A DNA stretch of 64,000 nt from Bromus sterilis (Eukaryota; Streptophyta; Magnoliopsida; Poales; Poaceae). The notes beneath the pieces are model-generated. The model saw nothing but the letters and a program-made list of their open reading frames with translations. It searched no databases and was not told the origin of the DNA. The position numbers and the translations under genes were made by a program. Location of the stretch: the NCBI GenBank assembly GCA_950022295.1, contig OX465596.1:128506501-128570500 (forward strand), given 5' to 3'. Below are positions 22,084 to 32,909 of this stretch, in pieces; position 1 is the stretch's first letter, and every line of letters begins with the position of its first letter.

Positions 22084-23810
22084 TGTTAGAAAATTCTTTA
22101 ATAAATCTTCTATAGAAACCAGCATGACCGAGAAAACTACGAATACCTTTGATGTCCCTTGGATAGGGCATCCTTTCAATTGCTTCGATCTTGGCTCTAT
22201 CCACTTCCATTCCCCTCTCGAAAATCTTATGGCCAAGAACAATTCCCTCGTTGACCATAAAGTGGCACTTCTCCCAGTTAAGCACCAGATTTGTCTCCTC
22301 ACATCTCTGCAAAACTTTATTAAGGTTGTGGAGACAATGGTCAAAAGAGGTTCCATAGAAGGAGAAATCGTACATGAATACCTCCACAATTTCTTCACAA
22401 AAACCATGAAAGATAGCAGACATACACCTTTGAAAAGTAGCAGAGGCATTACATAAACCAAAAGGCATACGTCTGTAAGCATAAGTACCATAGGGACAAG
22501 TAAAAGTGGTCTTCTCTTGATCAGTAGTGTTAACATGAATTTGAGAGAAGCCAGAATAACCTTCAAGATAACAAAAGTGAGTATTTTTGGATAACCTTTC
22601 AAACATTTGGTCGATGAACGGCAACAGGTAGTGGTCCTTCCTGGTTGCCTTGTTCAGCTTCCTTTAATCAATACACATTCGATATCCAATAATAATTCTC
22701 TGAGGTATTAGTTCATTCTTATCATTAGGAACCACAGTTGTTCCTCCTTTCTTTGGAACACAATGAACCGGGCTTACCCACTTACTATCAGCTATGGGGT
22801 AGATAATACCTGCGGCTAGAAGCTTGAGAATCTCAGTCCTTACAACATCCATCATTTTCGGATTCAACCGTCGTTGATGATCAACAACTGGTTTAGCATC
22901 AGGTTCAAGGTTGATGGTATGCTGACAAATAGACGGACTAATCCCCTTAAGGTCATCAAGGGTATAGCCAATTGCACCTCGATGTTTGCGAAGTACTTCC
23001 AATAGACGCTCCTCTTCATACCCTAAAAGGTTAGAATTGACAATAACAGGATATACTTTCTTTTCATCTAAATAAGCATATTTGAGCGTATTGGGAAGAG
23101 GTTTAAGATCAAACACTGGACCTTCTTTTGGTTGAGACAAAATTCCCAAAGGCTCAACTGGAAGGTTGTGCTTTAGGATAGCAGGTTGTCTTAAGAATAT
23201 TTCATCCAGCTCATTTCTCTCCTGCATATGCAAATCATTCTCGTGGTTCTCCATATATTGTTGCAAAGGATCATTAGGGGGAATAGCAATGGAAGCAATA
23301 TCTTCAATAATCTTATCATTACTAGGTAAATCAGTACCACGAGGCTGCTTAGAGAACTTTGAATAGTTAAATTCATACGGCTCACCATTGAATTCAACAT
23401 AAACTTTACCTTTCTTGCAATCTATTATAGCTCCACAGGTTCTGAGAAAAGGTCTACCGAAAATAATAGGACAAAAATTGTCCCTTACTGAACCAAGTAC
23501 TAGAAATTCGGTAGGATACTTTACCTTTCCGCATAAGACTTCAACGTCTCTCACAATTCCGATAGGAGAGATAGTTGCTCTGTTTTCAAGATGAATAGTA
23601 ACATCAACTTCTTCAAGTTCACAAGGTGAAATTTCACCCATGATCTCTTGATAAAGTGAATACGGGATAGCACTAGCACTCGATCCCAAATCGCATAGCC
23701 CATAATAATTATGATCTCCTATTTTAACAGATACTACTGGAGTACCTGAAATTGGGCCTTTATTCTTGGATGTGACAAGGTTAGTGGAAACAGCACAAAA
23801 AAATTATTGG
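22084..23810 (-). pseudogene. pol: pol of element A: protease and RT, truncated
   Basis: Minus-strand frame. The Athila-type protease active site CDLGSSAS lies at about 23675-23700, preceded by a conserved lead-in (GPISGTPVVSVKIGDHNYYG). A linker with FGRPFLRT follows, then reverse transcriptase with WVSPVHCVPKKGG (about 22750), MPFGLCNASATFQRCM (about 22460) and VFMYDFSFYG at the catalytic YxDD position (MYDF, where families normally have YMDDF-like residues). A stop TAA at 22664-22666 interrupts RT. A T-run near 23800 shifts the frame relative to the end of gag. The frame ends where the chromovirus inserted, just after GFYRRFIKEF, so RNase H and integrase are not in the window. Confidence 0.85.
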
Positions 23811-23871
23811 AATCTAAAGCATCATTAGTAATAAGATCCTTAACCAATGCAACTCGAGGATCGACCTTGAT

Positions 23872-24844
23872 CTAGTCCTCAGGTTCATCAATTCTTCTCT
23901 CACTCTTATTCATTATGCCTGTCACAAAAGAGTGATCCCTTATTCTTACGGGGAAAGGGGGCTTTTCATATATAACTGCAGGCACAATAGGGTCAGCAAC
24001 ATGAATATCAATAGATGATTCTTTGAAGGGTTTATGATTCCGACTCTTCTTCTTTTTAGAGGAGTCAATATGAGAGGAAAAATCCTTACAAAAATCAATC
24101 ATCAGATGGGAATCAAGACCAATCTTAGAGCAAAAGGCATTAAAGGAATCAGTTTTCACATAGCTCTCTATATAATCATGCTCATAATTTATAGTGGGTT
24201 CAATACCTTTATCTATTTCCCAATCTTCGGTATTCTTCTGGATCCTTTCAAGGGGATCCCATCTTTCTTCAACGCTTTTCGTCTGAAATACCCCGCTAGA
24301 GGAGGCATCCAACGTCTCCTTATCCTGACGAGAAAGTCCAGCATAAAAATTTGTAAGTATAGTTTCCTTGGGGTGCTCATGAATAGGACATTTGAGCATT
24401 AGAGATTTCAATCTCCCCCAAGCTTGAGCAATGCTTTCTCCTTCACGAGACCTAAAGTTATAGATATAATTCCTGTCTCGATGAATTTCATGAAGCGGAT
24501 AAAACTTGGTATAAAAGAGAGACATAAGCTCATGCCAATCAAGCAAATAAGAGTTATCAAGAAGCTTATACCGATATGAAGCTTTATCTATAAGCGACAA
24601 GGAGAACAATTGCTTCATGACAAACTCCTTTGATACACCTGTAAGATTAAATAATGAACATAGTTGTGATAAATATAGCAAGTGTTGCACTGGGATGTTT
24701 ATCTCCTGCATAATGATTAGCCAAAACACAATCGATAATACCAGCTGGTATTTTATAAGGCACAATTTCAGTAGGGGGAGGTACAACCACCACAAATGTG
24801 GGGAGTTTCCCCATAAGCAACGATCCAATAGCTAGGTTGTCCAT
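23872..24844 (-). pseudogene. gag: gag of element A (frameshifted)
   Basis: Minus-strand gag starting MDNLAIGSLL at 24844. The first part (PPPTEIVPYKIPAGIIDCVL) is in one frame and the rest (LLYLSQLCSLFNLTGV ... LMSLFYTKFYPLHEIHRD ... AQAWGRLKSLMLKCPIH) in another, with the shift near 24700. It matches element C gag (63348 onward) and element B gag (40789 onward). It ends EPED followed by TAG 23872-23874. Gag would package element RNA; this copy cannot be translated whole. Confidence 0.85.
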
Positions 24845-24926
24845 ATGGACAAAGAACAGCAACAGCAAAATAAAAGCAATGATATAAAAATTTCCTTACC
24901 AGCTTCACTTACCAATAGCGCTATGC

Positions 24927-24944
24927 TCCCCGGCAACGACGCCA
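24927..24944 (-). other. Primer binding site of element A
   Basis: On the minus strand TGGCGTCGTTGCCGGGGA lies 12 bases inside the LTR end. It matches the tRNA-Asp-type site of Athila elements except for one C-to-T change (elements B and C have TGGCGCCG). Confidence 0.88.
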
Positions 24945-24956
24945 GAAAACGTAGCT

Positions 24957-26469
24957 TGATGACCCTCAACGTAAAGGGATCTATTGTAGCGTTTTCGATA
25001 AGTAAGAGTGTCGAACCCAACGAGGAGCGAAAGGTATTGATAGGTGATTTTGGACAAGGAATAACTGCAAACACTGAAAGATAACTTTTTAGGGGTTTTC
25101 GATATAAGCAACGATAAGATAAAAGAAAGCAAAGTAAATAGAACTGAGGAGCAGCAAGTGGCCCAATCCTTTTGTGCAAAGGATAAGCCTGACAACTGAA
25201 CTTATAAAGACTAAAGCGTTCTTGAGGACACATGGAGAGGTAGTCACGTTCTTTCGCCATACTCCATATCGATAACAAGTGTTGTGCTGATAAGTGTTGA
25301 GTGGGTGGATCTATGATAGCACACCTTCTATACTAAGATAAGTGCACTCTTATGATTAAGCATCTTACAAGCATCCGCAAATACAAGATAGAAATTAAGG
25401 CAAAGCCTAACCACAACAATAAGATCAAGGATCCAGTGTTCCCTTGTGAAAAAGTGTGCAAACTAGGGTTCAGGTTTCTGTCACTCCGGCAACCCACCGT
25501 AAGCATTCTTAATACACAATGCATTACCCTAGGTCCTTAAGAAGGCTAAGTGTTGAGTGTTCGACTCACACAACACCACTAGGAAAATAACAACACAACT
25601 TAAATATCAAACAACACAAATTACTTCAACATCGTATGACTACTAGCAACCAGACTTCTCCCATGTCCTCAAGAACTAAAGTAACTACTCACAAGACATA
25701 AAAGAGATCATGACCAGAGGTGATAAATATATGATAAATAATCTGGATATAATGGTATTTCTCCAACAAAACTCAATATCATTAACCACAAAGTAGTAAT
25801 CAACACCAGTAGAGTAGAGAGGATAGATAGTACGGATTACAACACAAGATGAACTTGTGAGGTGAGATTGGATGGTGGTGGAGATGGTGCTAATGTTGGG
25901 GATGATGTTGATGATGTTATCGACGATGCCCGTGATGATGGTGATGACGATGGCAATGATCTCCCCTTCCGGGAGGTGATCTCCTCGGCGGAATCTGCCC
26001 GCCGGAGAGCCCTTTTCTTCTCTGTAGGTTTCCGCCACGGAGCGGTGGCAGAACTCCGTGAAAGCTTCTCTTTTTAGGGTTTTCGCGTAACGAGGAGTAT
26101 ATAGGCCAGAGGGGGTCGTGGGGAGTGGCCCCAGGGCTCCAGGCGCCCTCCTGGCGCGGCCAGGGGTGGGGCTGCGCCAGGTGGCCGCATGGGGCTCCTG
26201 TGGCCCCCCTCTGGCCCCTCTTCGGCGAGTCTTCGTTATTCTTCTGGAAAATACCCCCCGTCGATTTTCAGGTAATTTGGAGGTATTCTTCTTCAGCAAC
26301 TCAGCGTCCACTTTTTACGGCTGAATCCTGCGTCTGCTGCTACGGCACCGGAAAGTTGCAAACTGTGTAAAACAAGACAAAACAACATAAGAACATCATC
26401 GTAATGTGAAATATATCAATGAATAAGGATGAATTACGATATAAATAGTGATGCATTTTGGACGTATCA
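24957..26469 (-). repeat. 5' LTR of element A (1513 bp)
   Basis: On the minus strand it runs from TGATACGTCCAAAATGCATC (ending at 26469) to GGGTCATCA (24957). It is clearly similar to the element C LTR (61715-63235) in inverted orientation, including the GC-rich centre, the GTATATAGGCC-like promoter area and the low-complexity GATGATG run (25880-25960) in the leader. Confidence 0.9.
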
Positions 26470-29400
26470 CCCGCCGAATGGGAGAACCCCTAGAAAGAGG
26501 CTCACAAAAGCTGTGATGCAGTTCAGCGGCTACAGTCCGCTTGTACACAATGTCCCCTATCGCCTTCCACTGAACAAAAATAACAAAAAAAAGAAAGCAG
26601 TGCACATGTAAGAAAGTAAGACGTTCACATTTAGCATGTCAAAAAAACAAAAAAGGAGGTAATGACAAAACATAAAGAAACTAAAAATTGTGAACATATA
26701 GGCAACTTGCCAAACTTGTAGGTATCCAGATGAATCTTTCCCCTTACAATCAAGTCAGCGTTGTGAATATTCTTTGACTCCTGATGGGACAGAATTGCAG
26801 CACATGGCGTGCGTGTATGCATAACATATACATTGCGAAGATTCAATCTATCGAGGTACATGAACAGGGGCACGATGGTGCAGCCCTCAGCACATTTCTT
26901 CTTGCTCCCTTCAGAATTCCACTTGTACACTGCAGCCTGCCGCTCATCAACAACTAGCTGGAAAAAGTCCATCTGAGCCATGGAATCAAAGTTCAGGTTT
27001 TCAACCATGGCAGTTACCTTGGGAAACCGAGTTGCAGGGCTGGGGCAAAGAAAACTCTGAAAAACAATGAGAAAGAAAACCTTCACAGCCATTTCAACCT
27101 TCGGAGGATCGTTAACCAAGTTTCCGAGTAGTGCAAGCAGGTCTTTCACATCTATGCTACGAGAGCGGTTAAAACAAAGCTCGTCCTTCAGAGTAGCCAG
27201 AGAATCATCATGGCCGCTTTCGGCAGGCCTAGGAGCGGTGCGAGTACCCATAGCGAACTCGAAAAATGTGATGAACAGCCTCACGATTTATTTCCAGGAC
27301 CTTGTTTGGCCCACAGTCGAGTTTCATCGTCTCGGGGTTGATCTTTCCCATCAACTTGCACATAAGCACACGAGACACGTTCTTCTTCACTTTCAGATTG
27401 AAGACAATGCCGAAACCTGCTAGCTGAACCAAAATTTTGTGCGTCTCCTTCAACAAATCAACGACTTTACATACATTTGGAATAGACAGCGGAACAGTCT
27501 TGTTGAAATGTCATTCCCCCATAGCATCGTCTTCGGACTTCTTCCTTTTGGTACTCTTGGCAATCTACAAAAAAAGAAATAAAGATGTAGTTCACATTAG
27601 CATCTGAATGTTATCTTGAGAATGCAGTTCTCTTATGTAACAAAAAGAAAATGAGTTAGCAGTGAGTTGTTAAAAAATGCAGTTCTCTTCTATATAAAAC
27701 AAGATGATATGAGAATGTGGTATTAAAATGCAGTTCTCTTCTTCATACATAAGCTGATATGGAAAAAAGTATGTAATGCAGTTATAAAAAAAATCAATGA
27801 TCTAGATATAGTAAAAATTCGCCTCCATTTCAACAATGCGGTTCACAGCATGTAAAAGAATAGTGCAGTGCACTTAGATCAACAAAAATAAAATGAAAAA
27901 ATGAGCGCAGCTAAGTGTGTGTTAGTGGAATCTCGTCTTCACGTTTAAAATTCAATTTTTTGTAAAACCAAATATGGGGGGTCCCCCCCACCCCCCAACC
28001 TCCCCATAAACAAACTCATATACAAAAATGCGGTGCGTTGCATATATACTACATTAAAACCTAGTGTAAAACTGCTAAGTTTAATTTATACAATGCAGTG
28101 CTCTCCGCGCATATAGTACGACTCATAAGACTCGCGCTGAAACAACTCAAAAGCTAATGCAGTTCACATCAGTGGCTCGTGTGAAAAGGAGACAACTTAA
28201 AAGCAGCAATAAAAACATCAGCAAAAAGAGTGATAAACAGCAAGATACCTTCGTAGCATCAATATCCTCCCCGTCGGAATCCTCCTCACCAGAGTCGTTG
28301 TCAAGCATTTCTGCAGCTGCCTTTCCGCGTGCACGCTTGGATGGGCCATCAAAATCAACACCAGAGTAATCGTCAGCACTTGGATGCTTTCTTTGAACCT
28401 CGGCGTAATTGGGTCTCTTTGAGTAATCAACCCGGGGATTGCCCCGTGGAGAGATTAAGCCTTCCACTACAACAGTGTTTAGTTTTCTCTTCACAGTATT
28501 CTTTTAAGGGGAAAACTTAGCAGAGTTATTTGAGTCTGCAATCCTCCTTCCTATCTCCTTGCACTCATCAAACATTACTCGCTTCTCCTTTTGATCCAGG
28601 TTCGCCTTGTGCTCCTTCTCGAAACGATTAGCAAGAGCAATCGATTTCTGCCTTTTCCTCTCGTTGTCAGCTGCAATCTGATCGGGCACCATCCAATCCT
28701 GAGTAACTGGTTTTGTTCCATCAACAGATTGCGACTGAGTTTCACTAATTTCAGGTAGACCGGATGTCCCGTCCCCGACAACATCGGCTGTGAAATAACG
28801 GGTAATCAAGTAGTTAACACCCCCACCACCAGACCCACCAGGACATAAAACTGTAGGTAGAAGAAAGTATGTGTGTGAGAGGAAAAACTAAACTAAATAC
28901 AGCTCATATAAATTGGGCCACACATATATGGAAAAAAAAGGCAATGTACATAAATGCAGTGCACTTTTACCAAAAAAATATATAAGAGATTTATGGAGAC
29001 ACGATAACTTGATGCAATTCAGTAGCATATAAAAAAATAAAAAACTTAATGCAGTTCATTCCAAGACAAGAAAATTAAAACAATTAACTAGTTGCAGTTC
29101 ATATCAATTTCACAAACTTGTCTAAACATGTAGGTTTATAAGTAAAATATATAACGCAGTGCACTATTGCATACCGAAAAACGAGCTATTAACAAACAAA
29201 ATATAAAAATGCAGAACACTTTGATATACGAGAGAAATAAAAAACATTCAGTTCTCCCATAACAAAAGGAAGGTGCTATAAGATTTTATCACTTCTTCCT
29301 GGTGAGCAAAAAGTTGACACGAGTTGCGATTTTCCTAACAACCTTATGGCGACAGGGGCAAGGAGACATTGTAAATTACCAGATGGGGCGGCCGCGCTAA

Positions 29401-29569
29401 TTGGTGAGACATCAATGGGTGATGAAGAACCTATATTATCTACCAAAAAAACCAAAAGATAAAAGAATCAGCCTGAAGCATAGGGAAAAAAAAGAACAAA
29501 TGATATGGGAAAGCAGTTCACATACATTTTCCTCCAAACCTTGGACTTCTTCTAGTAGGAGAAGCCATG
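26470..29569 (-). pseudogene. Broken multi-exon gene, plant-mobile-domain/DUF1985-like, cut by element A
   Basis: Minus-strand exons can be followed by splice sites. A start exon reads MASPTRRSPRFGGK (29569, donor GTATGT). Further exons lie at about 29442-29280, 28851-28250 (ends DGEDIDATK, donor GTATCT), 27567-26750 and 26584-26470 (WKAIGDIVYKR). The conserved part reads KINPETMKLDCGPNKVLEIN ... VEMAVKVFFLIVFQSFLCP ... FMYLDRLN. This is the style of the plant-mobile-domain/DUF1985 proteins that often lie N-terminal to Ulp1-type proteases in plant transposons. Lesions are TAA 28504-28506, a TGA near 27512, and a 1-base frameshift near 27265. Element A interrupts the last visible exon, so any downstream protease domain is outside the window. 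The family assignment is from memory of its general pattern; exon borders are by eye. Confidence 0.5.
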
Positions 29570-30507
29570 CTAAATCTGCAAACAACAACAGATATTAATC
29601 AAACCCTAGAAAAGAAAACCTTAGCACATACAGATAAAAAAACCTAGGTGGACATTGCTAGGATTTCAAGGCCGCTAATACCACAACCTTCTCTTAAAAA
29701 CAAACGCATGTTGCGATTCGAGCCTGAAAAACGATAGTTAAAAAAGCAAAATAAGTTGGTTGCTCCAAAAACTAACCCTAGAAAAAAATCGGGGACGCCG
29801 ATGACGATTTACGGCGACGAAATCGACGGAGAGGAGAGAATAGCTATGGAGCCACTAGACGGTAGGGACTAACCGTGAGACGCTGTGACGAGCGGCGGAA
29901 CAGCAGGGCAACGGCGCAGCAGACGGCGGCGAGCGGCGGCGGCTGTGGGCGTCGTCCCTCTCCGCCGCGAGAACGAGCGGGGTTTTTCCCTGCGGGGGTC
30001 GAGGGGGAGAATGAGGAGGGGACGGAGAGAAGCAAAGGAGGCAGGGGGGTTAATGACTCCATCCGGGCCCACGAGTCAGCGACACGCGTTATACATAAAT
30101 AAAAAATTCTACCTTATCGGCCCACAAGTCATATACAAAAACCAACAACGGCTCGATCTATTTTGATGATGCAATTCGGTTACGAAAAGTGGTGCGGTTC
30201 GCCTGCAATCTCTTCAGTTGCTTCGTTAAGAACCGCCCCCGAAAAATACGGGGCCATGATCTCCAGACGCAATCGAAACGCCGCGCGCCCGGCTCCTCTA
30301 TCCGCACGGTTCAAGAAAGCACTAAGGACACGATCACCATGATCCCAACGGGCGCAACCACGATCGCCCCCACTCCCCGTGCCGGTTGGAGAAGAAGAAC
30401 GTGGGCTGGGCAGATGTTGTTGTCGCTCCCCTTTAAATTCCGGGCTCCCACGCTTGATTGTTCACAAACTACTACGCTTCCCCCCACTGTTCCTCCTATT
30501 TCCAGTC

Positions 30508-31324
30508 ATGCCATTCACCAAGATCTTCAAAGATGTCCAGGCGCACGGCAAGACAGTGCTCACGGTGGTCTACACCAACGATGTGAGCACCGTGGAGATG
30601 TACATCAACGACTACAAGGAAGCTCTTCGGGGCCGCCGCGAGAAGATTGTCGGCATCGACATCGAGTACACACCTGACCGGAGGGACACCGCCCTGATTC
30701 AGCTCTCAATGGGCAAGGATCACGCGGTGCTGCTTTTCCAGGTAGGCGCTACTATGGGTGAGAGATGCATCGCCAACTCAAAGTAAGCACTTCTTTTATA
30801 CTGGTGTAATACATAGTTGCAGGCCTATGGATATCTCCTTGACATCTGTATGCAGTTCTGTTTGTCGTCTGTATGCAGTTCTCTAATGAATAACTTGTGG
30901 TCCATGTAGGTACGAGTTCGCTGGTTTCTGCATAAACCAGGACAAAGCAAAGATTTCGTGGAGCAACCTGTACGTATCCAACTTCACCGACATTCAGAAG
31001 AACTGGAGGGTGCCTGAAGGAACGAAGGAGCTAGACTCACTTGGCGATGTGTCAGCCGCCATCATCGACGACTACTACGTGGACATGAAGACCAAGATGA
31101 AAAACGAAGAGCACAACCAGTGGAATGATATTATCACCAAGAAGCACATTGAGTATGCTGCGAAGGACGCCTACACTGCGTTCGAGATATGGAACCGCAT
31201 CACAACAATGCAGAATGCCCTCACCCGCGCTATAAAGGAGCGGACCAGGAAGCGCCCGAGGGGATCCTGGGGCAAGGGGAGCGCAGGATCACCTTTCAAC
31301 TCCGGCTGGGCCGATTGGAACTGA
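30508..31324 (+). CDS. 3'-5' exonuclease (WRN-type, DEDDy), two exons, 229 aa
   Basis: Exon 1 is 30508-30782, the intron 30783-30909 (127 bp, GTAAGC...TGTAG), and exon 2 30910-31324 ending in TGA. Spliced length is 690 nt, an open frame without lesions. Motif ExoI is VGIDIEYTP (Asp and Glu of DEDD), then TALIQLSMG and HAVLLFQ. ExoII is the Asp in NFTDIQKNW. ExoIII is YAAKDAYTAFEIW (Tyr and Asp). This is the layout of plant Werner-syndrome-like exonucleases of the DnaQ fold, which remove nucleotides from DNA or RNA 3' ends with two metal ions. A short basic tail (KERTRKRPRGSWGKG) follows. The ATG at 30508 precedes the domain by the usual 40 residues; TTTAAATT near 30431 could be a TATA element. 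The gene sits in the TGCAGTTC motif field between two broken genes, and two motif copies are in its intron. Without transcripts I cannot say whether it is expressed or is transposon cargo. Confidence 0.82.
30783..30909 (+). other. Intron of the exonuclease gene
   Basis: The donor GTAAGC follows codon position 2 (AA|G) and the acceptor TGTAG precedes G TAC GAG, so joining restores the phase and the conserved YEFAGF segment. Inside are two copies of ATGCAGTTCT (about 30853 and 30872), each about 19 bp apart. Confidence 0.8.
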
Positions 31325-31932
31325 TGATGCAGTCCATATGCTGGTAAAACCAAAGGGTTTCATGTCACGAGTGCTCGAGTTATTTCCTTCTGCATAGGTC
31401 AAGAAAAGTTTGCTTTCGTTGTAGTTTTCTTTGGAACAATATTTGCTTGTGTTGTTTAGGTTTGCTTGATGATGTACTTTGCTTGTTATGAGCACAAAAA
31501 CCCCTTGGTTCACATACAAAGGTTGATGCAGTCCTCTTTTATTAGAACTATAGTTTCGTGTGTGGTCTGCTTGGAAAAATGAAGCTATGTGGGTGCTTCC
31601 ATTCTGTATATCTCTTCAACTGCTGTTCACTTCTACTCTTGTTCACTCCTACTCTAGTCTACTATCTTATACACACAAAAACTCTCTCTGAAAGCAATTC
31701 GCTTATAAATCTTGTCGAAAAAGAAGGTAACCTATCAAGAAGAAAACGCATGCCTTCTCAGCAGAAAGTGGACAATATTAGTATAATGTTTCACTTCCTT
31801 TTCTAAAACAAAAAAGGGCACAAAAAGATTGTTCGTCGTTCAAACTTACATGATAACTAGATGCCACACAGTATGGCACATTATTACAACGAAATGTTTT
31901 CATGCAGCTACTAAAAATACAATAGAACTGAT
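31325..31932. other. Region without a recognisable gene
   Basis: This is the 3' flank of the exonuclease gene and the downstream end of the minus-strand B3-like gene. It contains two motif copies (31327 and 31523). The 82-codon ORF at 31558-31806 has no recognisable family. Confidence 0.5.
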
Positions 31933-32907
31933 CTAAAGCAAATTTAACTTGATTTCCAAACAATTTGCATGCCTATAAAACATAGCCATGACAACATCCC
32001 CAGCCTAAAGACCAGATTCCTCCACCAATTCCTTCCAGCCATCTTTGAGAACCAAACAATCATCAGAGCCAACAGAGTACATGACGTCAACATTATGATA
32101 CCCATTCTTGCTAACAAAGACCAGGTTAACACAACTTTCTGAAACCCTGACTAGACCAGAAGGAAATTTCTGCAAAACAACAACAAAAAAATTATAAATA
32201 AAGTATAACACAGGAAATATTCAACAGATGTTCTTGTTTACAATCTTCATAATAAAACTCTATATAAAAAGCAGTTCACTTAAATTACACAAAAATATTA
32301 AAAAATGCTTCTTCACAAACTAATTCTGCTGAAAGATATATATGAAAGAAGTTCACTAGTGCTGCTCAGAAAAATGTTTCTTCAAGAATATAAAACCCTG
32401 TATATGAAAGCAGTTCACTTAAACTAACAAAAAAAATTAAAAATGCTTCTTTAGAAACTAAATTCTGCTGAAATCTTCATAATATAAAGATCTATATGAA
32501 AGTATTTCACTACTACTGCTGCGAAAAATATGTTTCTTCAGAAACTAACACTACCACATTAATCAGATGGGGCTGAACTGCACACAAAAATATATGGGAA
32601 ATACGATGAATCTATGTGAAAGCAGTTCACTAGTGGAGCTGAAAAACAAAAATGTTTGATGGACACAAACAATACATACCCATGAATAATTTACATCAAC
32701 GTGGGTCATTTGGTGGACGAATGGAGCTCTGAATTCAATGAATGGAGAGTACAGAAGGGAACATAGAGCGTTGTGTCGCTGCTTGTGATTCAGAACCAAA
32801 CCTTCAGATAACACGCAGGTCTCCAGCATGGGCTCCATCCTTTCCAAGCAGCCGCACGAGCAATCCATTTTTCTAGGGGAAAAGAATATGGTTGTGGGGA
32901 AGAACAC
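31933..32907 (-). pseudogene. B3 DNA-binding-domain-like gene, broken by an in-frame TAG
   Basis: Minus strand. Exon 1 runs from ATG 32907 (or 32868, MDCSCGCLERME) to 32680, with donor GTATGT after a Trp codon. Exon 2 runs from 32169 (acceptor TTTTGCAG) to TAG 31933-31935. Exon 2 reads KFPSGLVRVSESC ... NVDVMYSV ... LVLKDGWKELVEESGL, then TAG 32005-32007, then AGDVVMAMFYRHANCLEIKL. The GW..LVEE..L.AGD pattern near the end is the hallmark of the plant B3 fold, which binds DNA as a transcription factor. The stop falls just before the conserved AGD and would remove the last strands. Family assignment rests on this pattern only. The neighbouring exonuclease is on the opposite strand, tail to tail. 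Confidence 0.55.
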
Positions 32908-32909
32908 GA

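Larger units (their letters stand above)
22084..26469 (-). mobile_element. Athila-like Ty3/gypsy element A (5' LTR, gag, PR and part of RT)
   Basis: Read on the minus strand, the element starts at 26469 with LTR TGATACGTCC, then a tRNA-Asp-type primer site, gag, protease and RT. It is cut at 22084 by the chromovirus, so its 3' half lies beyond the left edge. The gag text and the primer site TGGCG(C/T)CGTTGCCGGGGA are typical of Triticeae Athila-clade elements (Sabrina/Wham-like). On its right it interrupts an exon-like segment of a minus-strand gene; the presumed target duplication is the 5 bp at 26470-26474 (CCCGC), whose other copy is outside the window. Element C (61715 onward) is the same or a sister family in opposite orientation. 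Confidence 0.87.

Noticed and set aside
25862..26077. Acidic ORF with DDxDD repeats
   Set aside because: Translation of a GATGATG low-complexity run in the LTR of element A; also present in the element C LTR leader.
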